From positions 1-8,916 of the forward strand of contig LGFB01000041.1 in NCBI GenBank assembly GCA_001508835.1: DNA of 8,916 nt, read 5' to 3'. The position numbers and the translations under genes are program-made. The notes beneath the pieces are model-generated. The model ran no database searches. It saw only the letters and a list, made by a program, of their open reading frames with translations, and was not told the origin of the DNA. Positions 1-5,647 of this stretch are shown here, piece after piece. This stretch comes from a bacterium 42_11 (GTDB taxonomy: Bacteria; Synergistota; GBS-1). Each line of letters opens with the position of its first letter. The first letter of the stretch is position 1.

Positions 1-555
1 CGTGAAATAACTCTTTTTAACCCCTTTCCATATCCTATAAGGGTTAGAGTAGAACCACGGGTTTCTTGGGTAAGAGTGTCTCGGAGTTATGTAGTGATTC
101 CTCCTTTCGGTAGTTATCCGTTCCCCATATTTGTTTATATAGACGACTTTCCTTCGGATACAATTGATGGGATTGTTACCTTCTACTTCCCGTGGGGGGC
201 TGTAGATGTTAGAATTGTTGTTAGGCGTCCGCCTGGTTGGTATCATCCTGGAAATGCTATCTCGGTAGCACCAAACCGTATTGACTTTGGAAGAGTTTTT
301 CATGGGGAGGTTAGGGAAAAAGTTTTCCGTGTCAGGAATAATACTCCAACCTTAGTAAAAGTTAGCATTTTAGATACCGCGCCTTGGCTTAGGGTTTATC
401 CGTATGAGGCTTTTATTCCGCCCCGTGATTCTCGGACTTTCCGTGTCAGAATCAATGGATCTCTTCTTCCCAGTGGCGTAAGGAGAGCTAACGTTTGGAT
501 TGATACACCTTATGGTAGATTCAGGATAGTTGTTAGAGCGAGGGGAGGTTTTTAA
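1..555 (+). CDS. Tandem Ig-like beta-sandwich repeat protein, 5'-truncated by window edge
   Basis: The reading frame is open from base 1, so this is the C-terminal 184 residues of a longer protein. A GTG at 76 exists, but using it would cut a repeat in half. Two similar units are visible, roughly residues 1-77 and 105-184. Each begins with RE, has a hydrophobic strand, a tryptophan followed by V/L-R-V (VSWVRVS, APWLRVYP), then IPP, and ends in R/F-R-IVVR. Alternating hydrophobic residues, abundant Pro/Tyr/Arg and no helices fit Ig-like folds of the BACON/ASH/DUF1573 type, usually exported or envelope proteins. The link NRIDFGRVFHGE before the second unit is typical of ASH-like domains. No signal peptide can be seen because the N-terminus is outside. 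The stop lies 2 bases before the sigma factor start, so the two are probably co-transcribed. Exact family is not certain. Confidence 0.75.
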   Translation, partial: REITLFNPFPYPIRVRVEPRVSWVRVSRSYVVIPPFGSYPFPIFVYIDDFPSDTIDGIVTFYFPWGAVDVRIVVRRPPGWYHPGNAISVAPNRIDFGRVFHGEVREKVFRVRNNTPTLVKVSILDTAPWLRVYPYEAFIPPRDSRTFRVRINGSLLPSGVRRANVWIDTPYGRFRIVVRARGGF

Positions 556-557
556 TT

Positions 558-1136
558 TTGAACTTACCTTTTTCTCTTAGTATAACGTTTACAGATATTA
601 AGGAATTAGACGGGCTTAGTGATGCAGAAGTTGTAGAGCGTGCTATTTTAGAAGATAAGTATTTTGAATACCTTGTTTATAGATATCAGGGTTTCTTAAA
701 GTCTGTAGTTTTGTCTTTGGCCTCTTCTTATGATGAAGCTGAAGAATTATTTCAAGAGAGCTTATGGAAGCTTTATAAGTCTTTGGGGACTTATCGCCCT
801 GAGTATCCTTTTAGATCTTGGCTTAGAAAGATAGTTTTAACAACTTTCTTAAGCATGAAAAGGAAAAGCAGGAAGAGCGTGAGTATAGAGGAACTTTCTG
901 ATAATGGTAGAGAAATTGGAGATAATGGCAGTTATGAAGAAGAGATAGACTTGGAGAGCGCCCTTAAGGAGGCGCTCTCCAAGCTTCCCAAGGAGACAAG
1001 AGCGATAATATACCTTAGGTTTAAAGAGGGATTGACTCATGAGGAAATAGCGCGGGAGCTTGGAATGTCTGTTGAAGCTGTGAGGAAGAGATTTAGCAGA
1101 GCTCTTAAGGATTTAAGGGAGGTAATGTGGACCTGA
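558..1136 (+). CDS. RNA polymerase sigma factor, ECF (sigma-70 group 4) type
   Basis: A 192-residue protein with ECF sigma layout. Region 2 lies at about residues 35-105 (YFEYLVYRYQGFLKSVV, then DEAEELFQESLWKLYKSL, then FRSWLRKIVLTTFLSMKR). An acidic linker covers about 106-130. Region 4 lies at about 132-188, with LPKETRAIIYLRFKEGLTHE and the helix-turn-helix IARELGMSVEAVRKRFSRAL that would read the -35 box. The first 30 residues extend beyond the usual ECF start. The start is TTG, chosen because GGGGAGG at 542-548 sits 9 bases upstream, inside the end of the preceding gene. It overlaps the next gene by 10 bases. Downstream membrane proteins suggest control by a membrane-bound anti-sigma factor. 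The family call is firm; the regulon is unknown. A strong inverted repeat lies within the gene at 950-983. Confidence 0.93.
   Translation: MNLPFSLSITFTDIKELDGLSDAEVVERAILEDKYFEYLVYRYQGFLKSVVLSLASSYDEAEELFQESLWKLYKSLGTYRPEYPFRSWLRKIVLTTFLSMKRKSRKSVSIEELSDNGREIGDNGSYEEEIDLESALKEALSKLPKETRAIIYLRFKEGLTHEEIARELGMSVEAVRKRFSRALKDLREVMWT
950..983 (+). repeat. Perfect 13-bp inverted repeat inside the sigma factor gene
   Basis: The arms CTTGGAGAGCGCC (950-962) and GGCGCTCTCCAAG (971-983) are exact reverse complements separated by 8 bases (963-970). The RNA would form a GC-rich hairpin much stronger than its AT-rich surroundings. It encodes the start of sigma region 4 (DLESALKEALSKL). No T-run follows, so it is not a standard terminator. 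It may affect translation or RNA stability, or be a by-product of a repetitive amphipathic helix. Confidence 0.8.
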
Positions 1137-1510
1137 ATAGAGAGGAAGCCCAAAAGCTTCTTGAGTTGCTTAAGAACGAAAGGCTTTCTCAAGAGGAAAG
1201 AGAGGTATTTTTAAGAAACCTAAAAGAGAGCTTTCCAGATTTATGGGAAGAATATGTGCTTTGGAAGGCTTTGTCAAGGAGCGAGGAGGTAAGCTTTCAT
1301 TGGAAAGAAAGTTTGGATTTAAAGCGAAAGAGGAGCTACACCCTTTTAATAGTATCGCTTTCTGTGCTTTTGTGTTTTATATTTTTTTTATTCTATGTAT
1401 TTCCACCGCTTTTGGATTTTCACATACCCCACGGGAGTTTCATCCCCTCTTCCCTCCTCCCTTCGCTCCTTTTCGCCCTCGCCATTTCTTTATTTCTCTA
1501 CGAGAGATAA
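1127..1510 (+). CDS. Small membrane protein with soluble N-terminal domain, candidate anti-sigma factor
   Basis: A 127-residue protein. Residues 1-66 are charged and helical (EEAQKLLELLKNERLSQEER, then FPDLWEEYVLWKAL). Two hydrophobic segments follow at about 71-92 and 108-124, with the basic stretch KRKR just before the first, which would keep the N-terminal domain in the cytoplasm. The start is GTG at 1127, overlapping the sigma gene by 10 bases. AAGGGAGG at 1115-1122 lies 4 bases upstream. A cytoplasmic helical domain plus membrane anchor directly overlapping an ECF sigma gene is the usual layout of an anti-sigma factor. No zinc-binding HxxxCxxC (ZAS) motif is present, so the function is inferred from position and topology only. 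It may not end at TAA 1508-1510: the next reading frame carries on as membrane sequence, which suggests possible fusion by a -1 frameshift. Confidence 0.7.
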   Translation: MDLNREEAQKLLELLKNERLSQEEREVFLRNLKESFPDLWEEYVLWKALSRSEEVSFHWKESLDLKRKRSYTLLIVSLSVLLCFIFFLFYVFPPLLDFHIPHGSFIPSSLLPSLLFALAISLFLYER

Positions 1511-1911
1511 GTTTTTTTCTTTGCTTGGGAGCTGTCTTGGTTTCTCTGGTATCTCCAAAGCTTACATCGAGGGTTAGGATTTCCATTAAGAGAAAGGCTC
1601 CCCTTGTTGTGTTGTTAGGGTGCTCTTTGTTGATACCCTTTTTTATCGTTCCTTTTCCTTATAAGCCCTTTGCTTTGGGGGTAATGTTTGTTCCGTCTGT
1701 TCTGGGGTTGTCCGGTTTCTTTTCCGCTTTGGGGGAGAAATTTGCTTCCCTATTGAAGCTTTCTGGCGTTAATGAGGTGTTTCTTGTTATTTTGGGATTA
1801 CTTCCTTTTCTCCTGTTTCTAGCTTTGACTATGGATAGGCTTTATTTTAAGATTTTATTTAATATACTGATGATATACGGGTTGGGAGGAATTATTTCTA
1901 TTCTGATGTGA
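1507..1911 (+). CDS. Multi-helix integral membrane protein, start uncertain
   Basis: This frame is clearly coding from about 1507: hydrophobic segments of transmembrane length (FFLCLGAVLVSLV, APLVVLLGCSLLIPFFIV, FALGVMFVPSVLGLSGFF, VFLVILGLLPFLLFLAL, ILFNILMIYGLGGIISIL) separated by basic loops such as SRVRISIKRK. The frame is open back to 1243, but upstream it reads as Pro/Phe/Arg-rich out-of-frame sequence, while the other frame there looks properly coding. The first normal start codon is TTG 1525, which has no ribosome site and would cut off the first helix. An ATA at 1507 overlaps the preceding TAA (ATAA) and would give 134 residues starting M-S-F-F. Alternatively the frame joins the upstream 127-residue protein by a -1 frameshift, making one protein of about six or seven helices. 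No family recognised. Coding is fairly sure; the 5' end is not. Confidence 0.6.
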   Translation: MSFFLCLGAVLVSLVSPKLTSRVRISIKRKAPLVVLLGCSLLIPFFIVPFPYKPFALGVMFVPSVLGLSGFFSALGEKFASLLKLSGVNEVFLVILGLLPFLLFLALTMDRLYFKILFNILMIYGLGGIISILM

Positions 1912-1917
1912 TATAAT
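1909..1917 (+). promoter_or_regulatory. Extended -10 promoter for the Fe-S assembly operon
   Basis: TGATATAAT is a perfect extended -10 element (TGn followed by TATAAT). Its TGA is also the stop codon of the upstream membrane gene. No convincing -35 box lies 16-18 bases upstream, which is typical of extended -10 promoters. A start near 1924 would leave a leader of about 17 bases before the TTG at 1941. Chance occurrence in AT-rich sequence is possible. Confidence 0.5.
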
Positions 1918-1925
1918 ACTTCATC

Positions 1926-1931
1926 GGGAGG
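1926..1931 (+). promoter_or_regulatory. Ribosome binding site that sets the ATPase start
   Basis: GGGAGG directly abuts an in-frame TTG at 1932, too close to use, but lies 9 bases before a second in-frame TTG at 1941. The second start gives M-L-E-I-V-D-L, matching the usual beginning of SufC-type ATPases. Confidence 0.7.
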
Positions 1932-1940
1932 TTGATAAAA

Positions 1941-2684
1941 TTGCTTGAGATAGTAGACCTTTGGGTAGAAATAGGGGGAAAAACGCTGCTAAAGGGAGTG
2001 AACCTTACTATACAGGAAGGTGAAGTTCACATTCTATTCGGTCCTAATGGTAGTGGGAAAACCACTCTTCTTATGACTATAATGGGCTCACCACATTGCA
2101 GAATTCTTAAGGGAGAGATAAAGTTTTATGGTAAAGTGATAAATAATTTGCCAATTTGGGAGAGAGCGCGGTTGGGAATAGGTATAGCTTTTCAATCTCC
2201 GCCCGCTGTCAAGGGGGTCAAGCTTAGGGAGCTTGTTGAAATCCTTTCCAAGGGCAACGGTTTTTCTGAGGAGCTGTATTCTTTCCTGAAGCTTGAGGAG
2301 CACGCTAACAGAGAAGTAAATAGGGGGTTTTCTGGAGGGGAAAGAAAAAGAGCGGAGCTACTTCAGCTTTTTGCTCAGGACCCAAAGTTCATCATGTTTG
2401 ATGAACCAGAATCGGGGGTTGATCTTGAAAGTATCGCTCTTGTTGGTGATGCTATAAACAGACTTCTTGAAAGGGGTTCTTGTGTAAGGAGACAACCTAA
2501 AAGTTATACTAAAAGCGCTCTTATAGTTTCCCATACAGGGTATCTTTTAGATTATGTTAAGGTAGATAAGGCTCACGTGCTTATCGATGGAAAACTGGTT
2601 TGCGATAAAAACCCTTGGGATATTCTTACCACTATAAGAGAGCAAGGTTATAAGGGGTGTGAAATATGCAAAGAGACCTGTTAG
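1941..2684 (+). CDS. sufC: SufC-type Fe-S cluster assembly ATPase (SmsC-like)
   Basis: A 247-residue ABC ATPase powering Fe-S cluster assembly on a SufB/D-type scaffold in the cytoplasm. Visible motifs from the TTG at 1941: Walker A GPNGSGKTT (34-42), Q-loop FQSPP (Gln85), signature FSGGERKRAELLQ (130-142), Walker B IMFDEPE (Asp154, Glu155) and switch histidine in SHTGY (His198). The FSGGE-x-KR signature and SGVDLESI after Walker B are SufC hallmarks. Compared with E. coli SufC, about ten extra basic residues (SCVRRQPKSYTK) precede the switch histidine, and the C-terminus ends in CEICKETC (Cys240, Cys243, Cys247). As I recall, SufC proteins of archaea and anaerobes share the HTGY form and a cysteine tail, which places it with the minimal SMS type. 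It overlaps the scaffold gene by 19 bases, so the two are surely co-expressed. Confidence 0.92.
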   Translation: MLEIVDLWVEIGGKTLLKGVNLTIQEGEVHILFGPNGSGKTTLLMTIMGSPHCRILKGEIKFYGKVINNLPIWERARLGIGIAFQSPPAVKGVKLRELVEILSKGNGFSEELYSFLKLEEHANREVNRGFSGGERKRAELLQLFAQDPKFIMFDEPESGVDLESIALVGDAINRLLERGSCVRRQPKSYTKSALIVSHTGYLLDYVKVDKAHVLIDGKLVCDKNPWDILTTIREQGYKGCEICKETC

Positions 2685-3763
2685 CTGATGAGAAGATAAG
2701 AAGTTTCGGTTTCGATCCGGAAGCTAAAGATAAGGCTGGAAGTTTTGCTTTGACAGATGATCAAGTTCTTCTCTCCATGGTCAGAGAAACAGGTTTAGAA
2801 GCGATGCCCATAGCCGAGGCTTTAGAGCGTTTCCCGGAAGTCAGAGAAAAATATTTTTGGAAGCTTGTTTCTCCAGATGAAGATGAAGTAACAAAAAAGG
2901 TTAATAGTGCCCCTTTAAGGGGATTGTTTGCGAGGGCTAAGAAAGGAAGCAAAGTTTTTCTCCCCTTGCAAGCTTGTTACATATTAAGGAGCGAGGCCTT
3001 TTCCCAAATAGTCCATAATGTAATAGTAGCGGAAGAGGGTTCTGAAGTTCACCTTGTAACCGGTTGTTTAACTTCTTCTCACGTTTCTTCAGGAAATCAT
3101 TATGCTGTTACTGAAATCTTTGTTGAAAGGGGAGCATTCTTAAGCTATAGCATGTTTCACTCTTGGGCTCCCCAAGTGGAAGTTTATCCCAAAAGCGCTA
3201 TTCTGGTCGAAGAAGAGGGAACTTACATTTCCAACTATGTTACTTTAAGAGAAGTTAAGCATGTAAAGGCCTATCCAAGAATGATTGTGAGGAGAAATGG
3301 CGTTGCAAGGAGCTATTCAGTTATATATGCCCCACCGGGCTCTCTTGTAGATATAGGTTCCAAACTAATTCTTGAAGGTGAAAATTCTAGGGGAGAGGCC
3401 ATCTCGAGAGCCGTCAGCACCGGCGGAAGGGTTATCTCTCGAGCTAATCTTGAAGGTAAGGGAGCGGAGTGTAAGGGACATGTAGAATGCCATGGTGTTT
3501 TGCTTGAGGATGGGGGATTTATAAGTGCAATTCCTGAGTTAACTGCTTTTCGTGATGATGTGGAACTTTCTCACGAAGCAGCCGTGGGTAGGCTTAGTGA
3601 GGAAGAGATATTTTATCTTGAAGCAAGGGGTTTAAGCGAGGACGAAGCAAGATCTCTAATCGTTAGGGGGTTCATGAAGCTTGAGATTCCGGGTCTACCT
3701 GTTGAATTAAAGAAAGAAATGGACAGACTAATAGATTTAACTCTGGGAGGAGGTAAGCTTTGA
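2666..3763 (+). CDS. sufB: SufB/SufD-family Fe-S cluster scaffold (SmsB-like)
   Basis: A 365-residue SufB/D-family protein, shorter than E. coli SufB (about 495). Residues 1-90 form a helical N-terminal part. About 95-300 is the repetitive beta-helix core (for example VHLVTGCLTSSH, GAFLSYSMFHSW, GTYISNYVTLREV). The C-terminal family motif runs LSHEAAVGRL (His303), EEEIFYLEARGLSEDEARSL, then IVRGF. Cys275 in HVECHG occupies about the position of the SufB cysteine needed for cluster formation, and His303 matches the conserved SHEA/SHGA histidine. Only one scaffold gene follows the ATPase, with no SufD, SufS or SufU nearby, so it probably works as a homodimer, as proposed for SMS systems. ATG start with AAGGGG at 2652-2657, inside the ATPase gene. 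The stop overlaps the epimerase start (TTGA). Family call is firm; the subtype is inferred. Confidence 0.92.
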   Translation: MQRDLLADEKIRSFGFDPEAKDKAGSFALTDDQVLLSMVRETGLEAMPIAEALERFPEVREKYFWKLVSPDEDEVTKKVNSAPLRGLFARAKKGSKVFLPLQACYILRSEAFSQIVHNVIVAEEGSEVHLVTGCLTSSHVSSGNHYAVTEIFVERGAFLSYSMFHSWAPQVEVYPKSAILVEEEGTYISNYVTLREVKHVKAYPRMIVRRNGVARSYSVIYAPPGSLVDIGSKLILEGENSRGEAISRAVSTGGRVISRANLEGKGAECKGHVECHGVLLEDGGFISAIPELTAFRDDVELSHEAAVGRLSEEEIFYLEARGLSEDEARSLIVRGFMKLEIPGLPVELKKEMDRLIDLTLGGGKL

Positions 3764-4728
3764 TACTCCTTACTGGATGTGCTGGCTTTATAGGCAGTAA
3801 GGTGGCAGAGCTTCTCTTAGCTAAGGGAGAAGAAGTTTTAGGAGTGGATGATCTTAACGATAGTTATGATGTTAGATTAAAGGAATGGCGGCTTAGCAGA
3901 CTTCTTGCGAAAAAGGGATTTATATTTAAAAAAATAGATATAGGAGAAAAGGATGAAGTTTTTTCTTTGTTTAGTAAGCATCGTTTTAGAGCCGTTATAA
4001 ATCTTGCTGCCCGAGCGGGAGTTAGGAGAAGTTTAGAAGATCCATGGGTTTACTTGAGGACAAACGAACTTGGGAATTTAAACATCCTTGAGGCTTCGAG
4101 AAGATATGGTGTGAAAAAGCTAATACTTGCCTCTACTTCAAGTGTTTATGGTTTAAATGAACTTCCATTTTTAGAGTCTGCGAAGGCGGACACTCCACTT
4201 TCTCCCTATGCTGCCTCGAAGAGGGGAGCGGAATGTTGGGCTTATTCTTATCATTACCTTTATGGTTTGGATCTTACCATACTGCGATACTTTACAGTCT
4301 ATGGCCCTGCAGGTAGACCTGACATGAGTATATTTAAATTCACGAGGCTTATATTGGAAGACAAGGAGATATCGATCTTCGGCGATGGTAATCAAGAGAG
4401 GGATTTTACATATGTAGATGATATTGCAGAGGGAACTATAAGGGCGTTGAACCTTAAAGGTTTCCAAAGGATAAACCTTGGAAGTGATAGACCTGTAAAG
4501 CTCAACTATGTGATTTCTCTAATAGAAGATAACCTGGGGAAAAAAGCCAAAAAAAACTTTTTACCGCCTCACCCAGCTGATGTGCCTAAAACATGGGCAG
4601 ATATATCTGTTGCACGTGAGCTTCTTAAATGGTCTCCAACGGTTGGTATAGAGGAAGGTATAAAAAGAACGGTAAAATGGTTTTTGGAGAACCTTGACTT
4701 GGCTATGAGTATAAAACTTGCTGATTGA
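3760..4728 (+). CDS. NAD-dependent nucleotide-sugar epimerase, UDP-glucuronate 4-epimerase-like
   Basis: A 322-residue extended short-chain dehydrogenase, probably interconverting UDP-glucuronate and UDP-galacturonate for cell-surface polysaccharide. The NAD-binding loop is GCAGFIG (6-12) and Asp30-Asp31 follows the second strand. DLNDSYDVRLKEWRL and AARAGVRRSLEDPWVY are close to the diagnostic stretches of UDP-glucuronate epimerases (LNDYYDVxLKxxRL; AQAGVRYSLExP). The catalytic set is Thr126 in ASTSSVYG, Tyr150 and Lys154 in YAASK. RYFTVYGPAGRPDMSIFKF and GNQERDFTYVDDIAEG complete the family pattern. The start is TTG at 3760, overlapping the scaffold stop by 4 bases, with GGGAGGAGG at 3745-3753 six bases upstream. 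No other sugar genes are nearby, so its place after Fe-S genes is unexplained. A related UDP-sugar epimerase is possible. Confidence 0.88.
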   Translation: MILLTGCAGFIGSKVAELLLAKGEEVLGVDDLNDSYDVRLKEWRLSRLLAKKGFIFKKIDIGEKDEVFSLFSKHRFRAVINLAARAGVRRSLEDPWVYLRTNELGNLNILEASRRYGVKKLILASTSSVYGLNELPFLESAKADTPLSPYAASKRGAECWAYSYHYLYGLDLTILRYFTVYGPAGRPDMSIFKFTRLILEDKEISIFGDGNQERDFTYVDDIAEGTIRALNLKGFQRINLGSDRPVKLNYVISLIEDNLGKKAKKNFLPPHPADVPKTWADISVARELLKWSPTVGIEEGIKRTVKWFLENLDLAMSIKLAD

Positions 4729-5489
4729 AAATGGGATGGTTGAAGTTTTTAGGCACAGCAGGGTCGAGATTTGTGGTCTTTAAGCAGCTTAGAGCATCAG
4801 GAGGTATATGGTTAAATTATGCAGGTAAAAACATACTGATAGATCCGGGACCGGGTTGCCTCGTTAGGTGTGTAGAGAGTCGCCCCAAGCTGGACCCTAT
4901 GACCCTAGATTATATACTGCTTTCTCATAGGCATCTTGACCACTGCGCTGATGTAAACACCATGATAGAAGCTATGACCGAGGGAGGATTTTCTCCGCGA
5001 GGTATTCTCCTTGCCCCATCGGATGCATTAGATGGAGACGACAGGGTAATCTTAAGGTATTTGAGGAGTTATCTTAATGGGATAGTTACTCTGGGGAAAG
5101 GGGTTTTCGAACTCGACGGTTTTTCTCTTGAAGTTATTCCCCTTATCCATCACGGTGTTGAAACCTTTGGTTTTAAATTTTCTTCAGATAAGGAAAGATC
5201 CCTTTCTATTGTCGTAGATACGAAGTTTTTTGACGAGATACCTTTTCTTTTTAAGGCTGATATTATGATATTAAGTGTAACCCTCCATAAGAAGAGAGAA
5301 GAAATAGACCACCTTTCTTTGGATGATGTTCTAAAGATTCTTCAGAAGGCTAATCCCTCTTTAGCTATAATGACTCACTTCGGAAGAGGAATGCTTTTTA
5401 AAAAGCCGTGGGTTATTGCGGAAGAACTTTCCAAAGTAACAGGTCTAAATATTAAGGCTGCATCAGATGGCATGAAATTGGATTTTTGA
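4725..5489 (+). CDS. Metallo-beta-lactamase fold hydrolase
   Basis: A 254-residue MBL-fold protein. The metal-binding motif is SHRHLDH (His68, His70, Asp72, His73). Further likely ligands are His142 or His143 in IHHGVE, Asp165 in VVDTKF, and His218 in MTHFG. The second strand motif LIDPGPG precedes the metal site as in RNase Z- and PhnP-like hydrolases, and the insert MIEAMTEGG is of the kind seen in single-domain cytoplasmic MBL proteins. There is no signal peptide, and the substrate cannot be told from sequence; a phosphodiester or similar small molecule is possible. The TTG start overlaps the epimerase stop by 4 bases (TTGA), matching the junction at 3760; ATG at 4731, two codons in, is an equal alternative. 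Neither has a clear ribosome site, so translation is probably coupled. It ends the second gene unit. Confidence 0.85.
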   Translation: MKMGWLKFLGTAGSRFVVFKQLRASGGIWLNYAGKNILIDPGPGCLVRCVESRPKLDPMTLDYILLSHRHLDHCADVNTMIEAMTEGGFSPRGILLAPSDALDGDDRVILRYLRSYLNGIVTLGKGVFELDGFSLEVIPLIHHGVETFGFKFSSDKERSLSIVVDTKFFDEIPFLFKADIMILSVTLHKKREEIDHLSLDDVLKILQKANPSLAIMTHFGRGMLFKKPWVIAEELSKVTGLNIKAASDGMKLDF

Positions 5490-5573
5490 GTAGGTATTGC
5501 CTCTATAAGTTTTTAACAGCTTGAATTTTATTCTATCTTGTATTTTCCCTTCTATAAGATTTGTTTTCCAATG

Positions 5574-5602
5574 TTCACTTTGTCCGTAGGTTGTGTTAAT
5601 AT
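5574..5602 (+). promoter_or_regulatory. Weak candidate promoter before the exported-protein genes
   Basis: The 158-bp gap at 5490-5647 is AT-rich, without an ORF or a terminator-like hairpin. The best sigma-70-like pair is TTCACT (5574-5579) and TAATAT (5597-5602), 17 bases apart, each matching 4 of 6 consensus bases. The octamer TCTATAAG occurs twice (5502-5509 and 5551-5558) and could be a -10 element or a regulator site, but neither copy has a well-placed -35 box. Confidence 0.25.
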
Positions 5603-5647
5603 TAAGAATAAGTTGAAATTGAGTTTAAAGTAAGGGAGGGAGTTCGA

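Noticed and set aside
1243..1506. 5' part of the frame open from ATG 1243
   Set aside because: It reads as Pro/Phe/Arg-rich sequence overlapping the better coding frame of the 127-residue protein, with no ribosome site; only the part after about 1507 looks coding.
1395..1577. 60-residue + strand frame across the membrane-gene junction
   Set aside because: It lacks a ribosome site and overlaps two better frames; its composition is that of an off-frame reading.
2909..2923. CCCCTTTAAGGGG palindrome in the scaffold gene
   Set aside because: The stem is only 6 bp in coding sequence without a T-run; it can be explained by chance.
3401..3452. Inverted repeat CTCGAGAG / CTCTCGAG in the scaffold gene
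   Set aside because: Short arms, a wide gap and location inside a conserved coding region make it unremarkable.
4171..4467. - strand frame of 98 residues inside the epimerase gene
   Set aside because: The + strand carries catalytic motifs YAASK and GRPDM here; the - strand has no family signal.
5490..5530. Terminator after the MBL gene at 4725
   Set aside because: Only a 3-bp AGG/CCT pairing is present before the T-run, too weak for a Rho-independent terminator.
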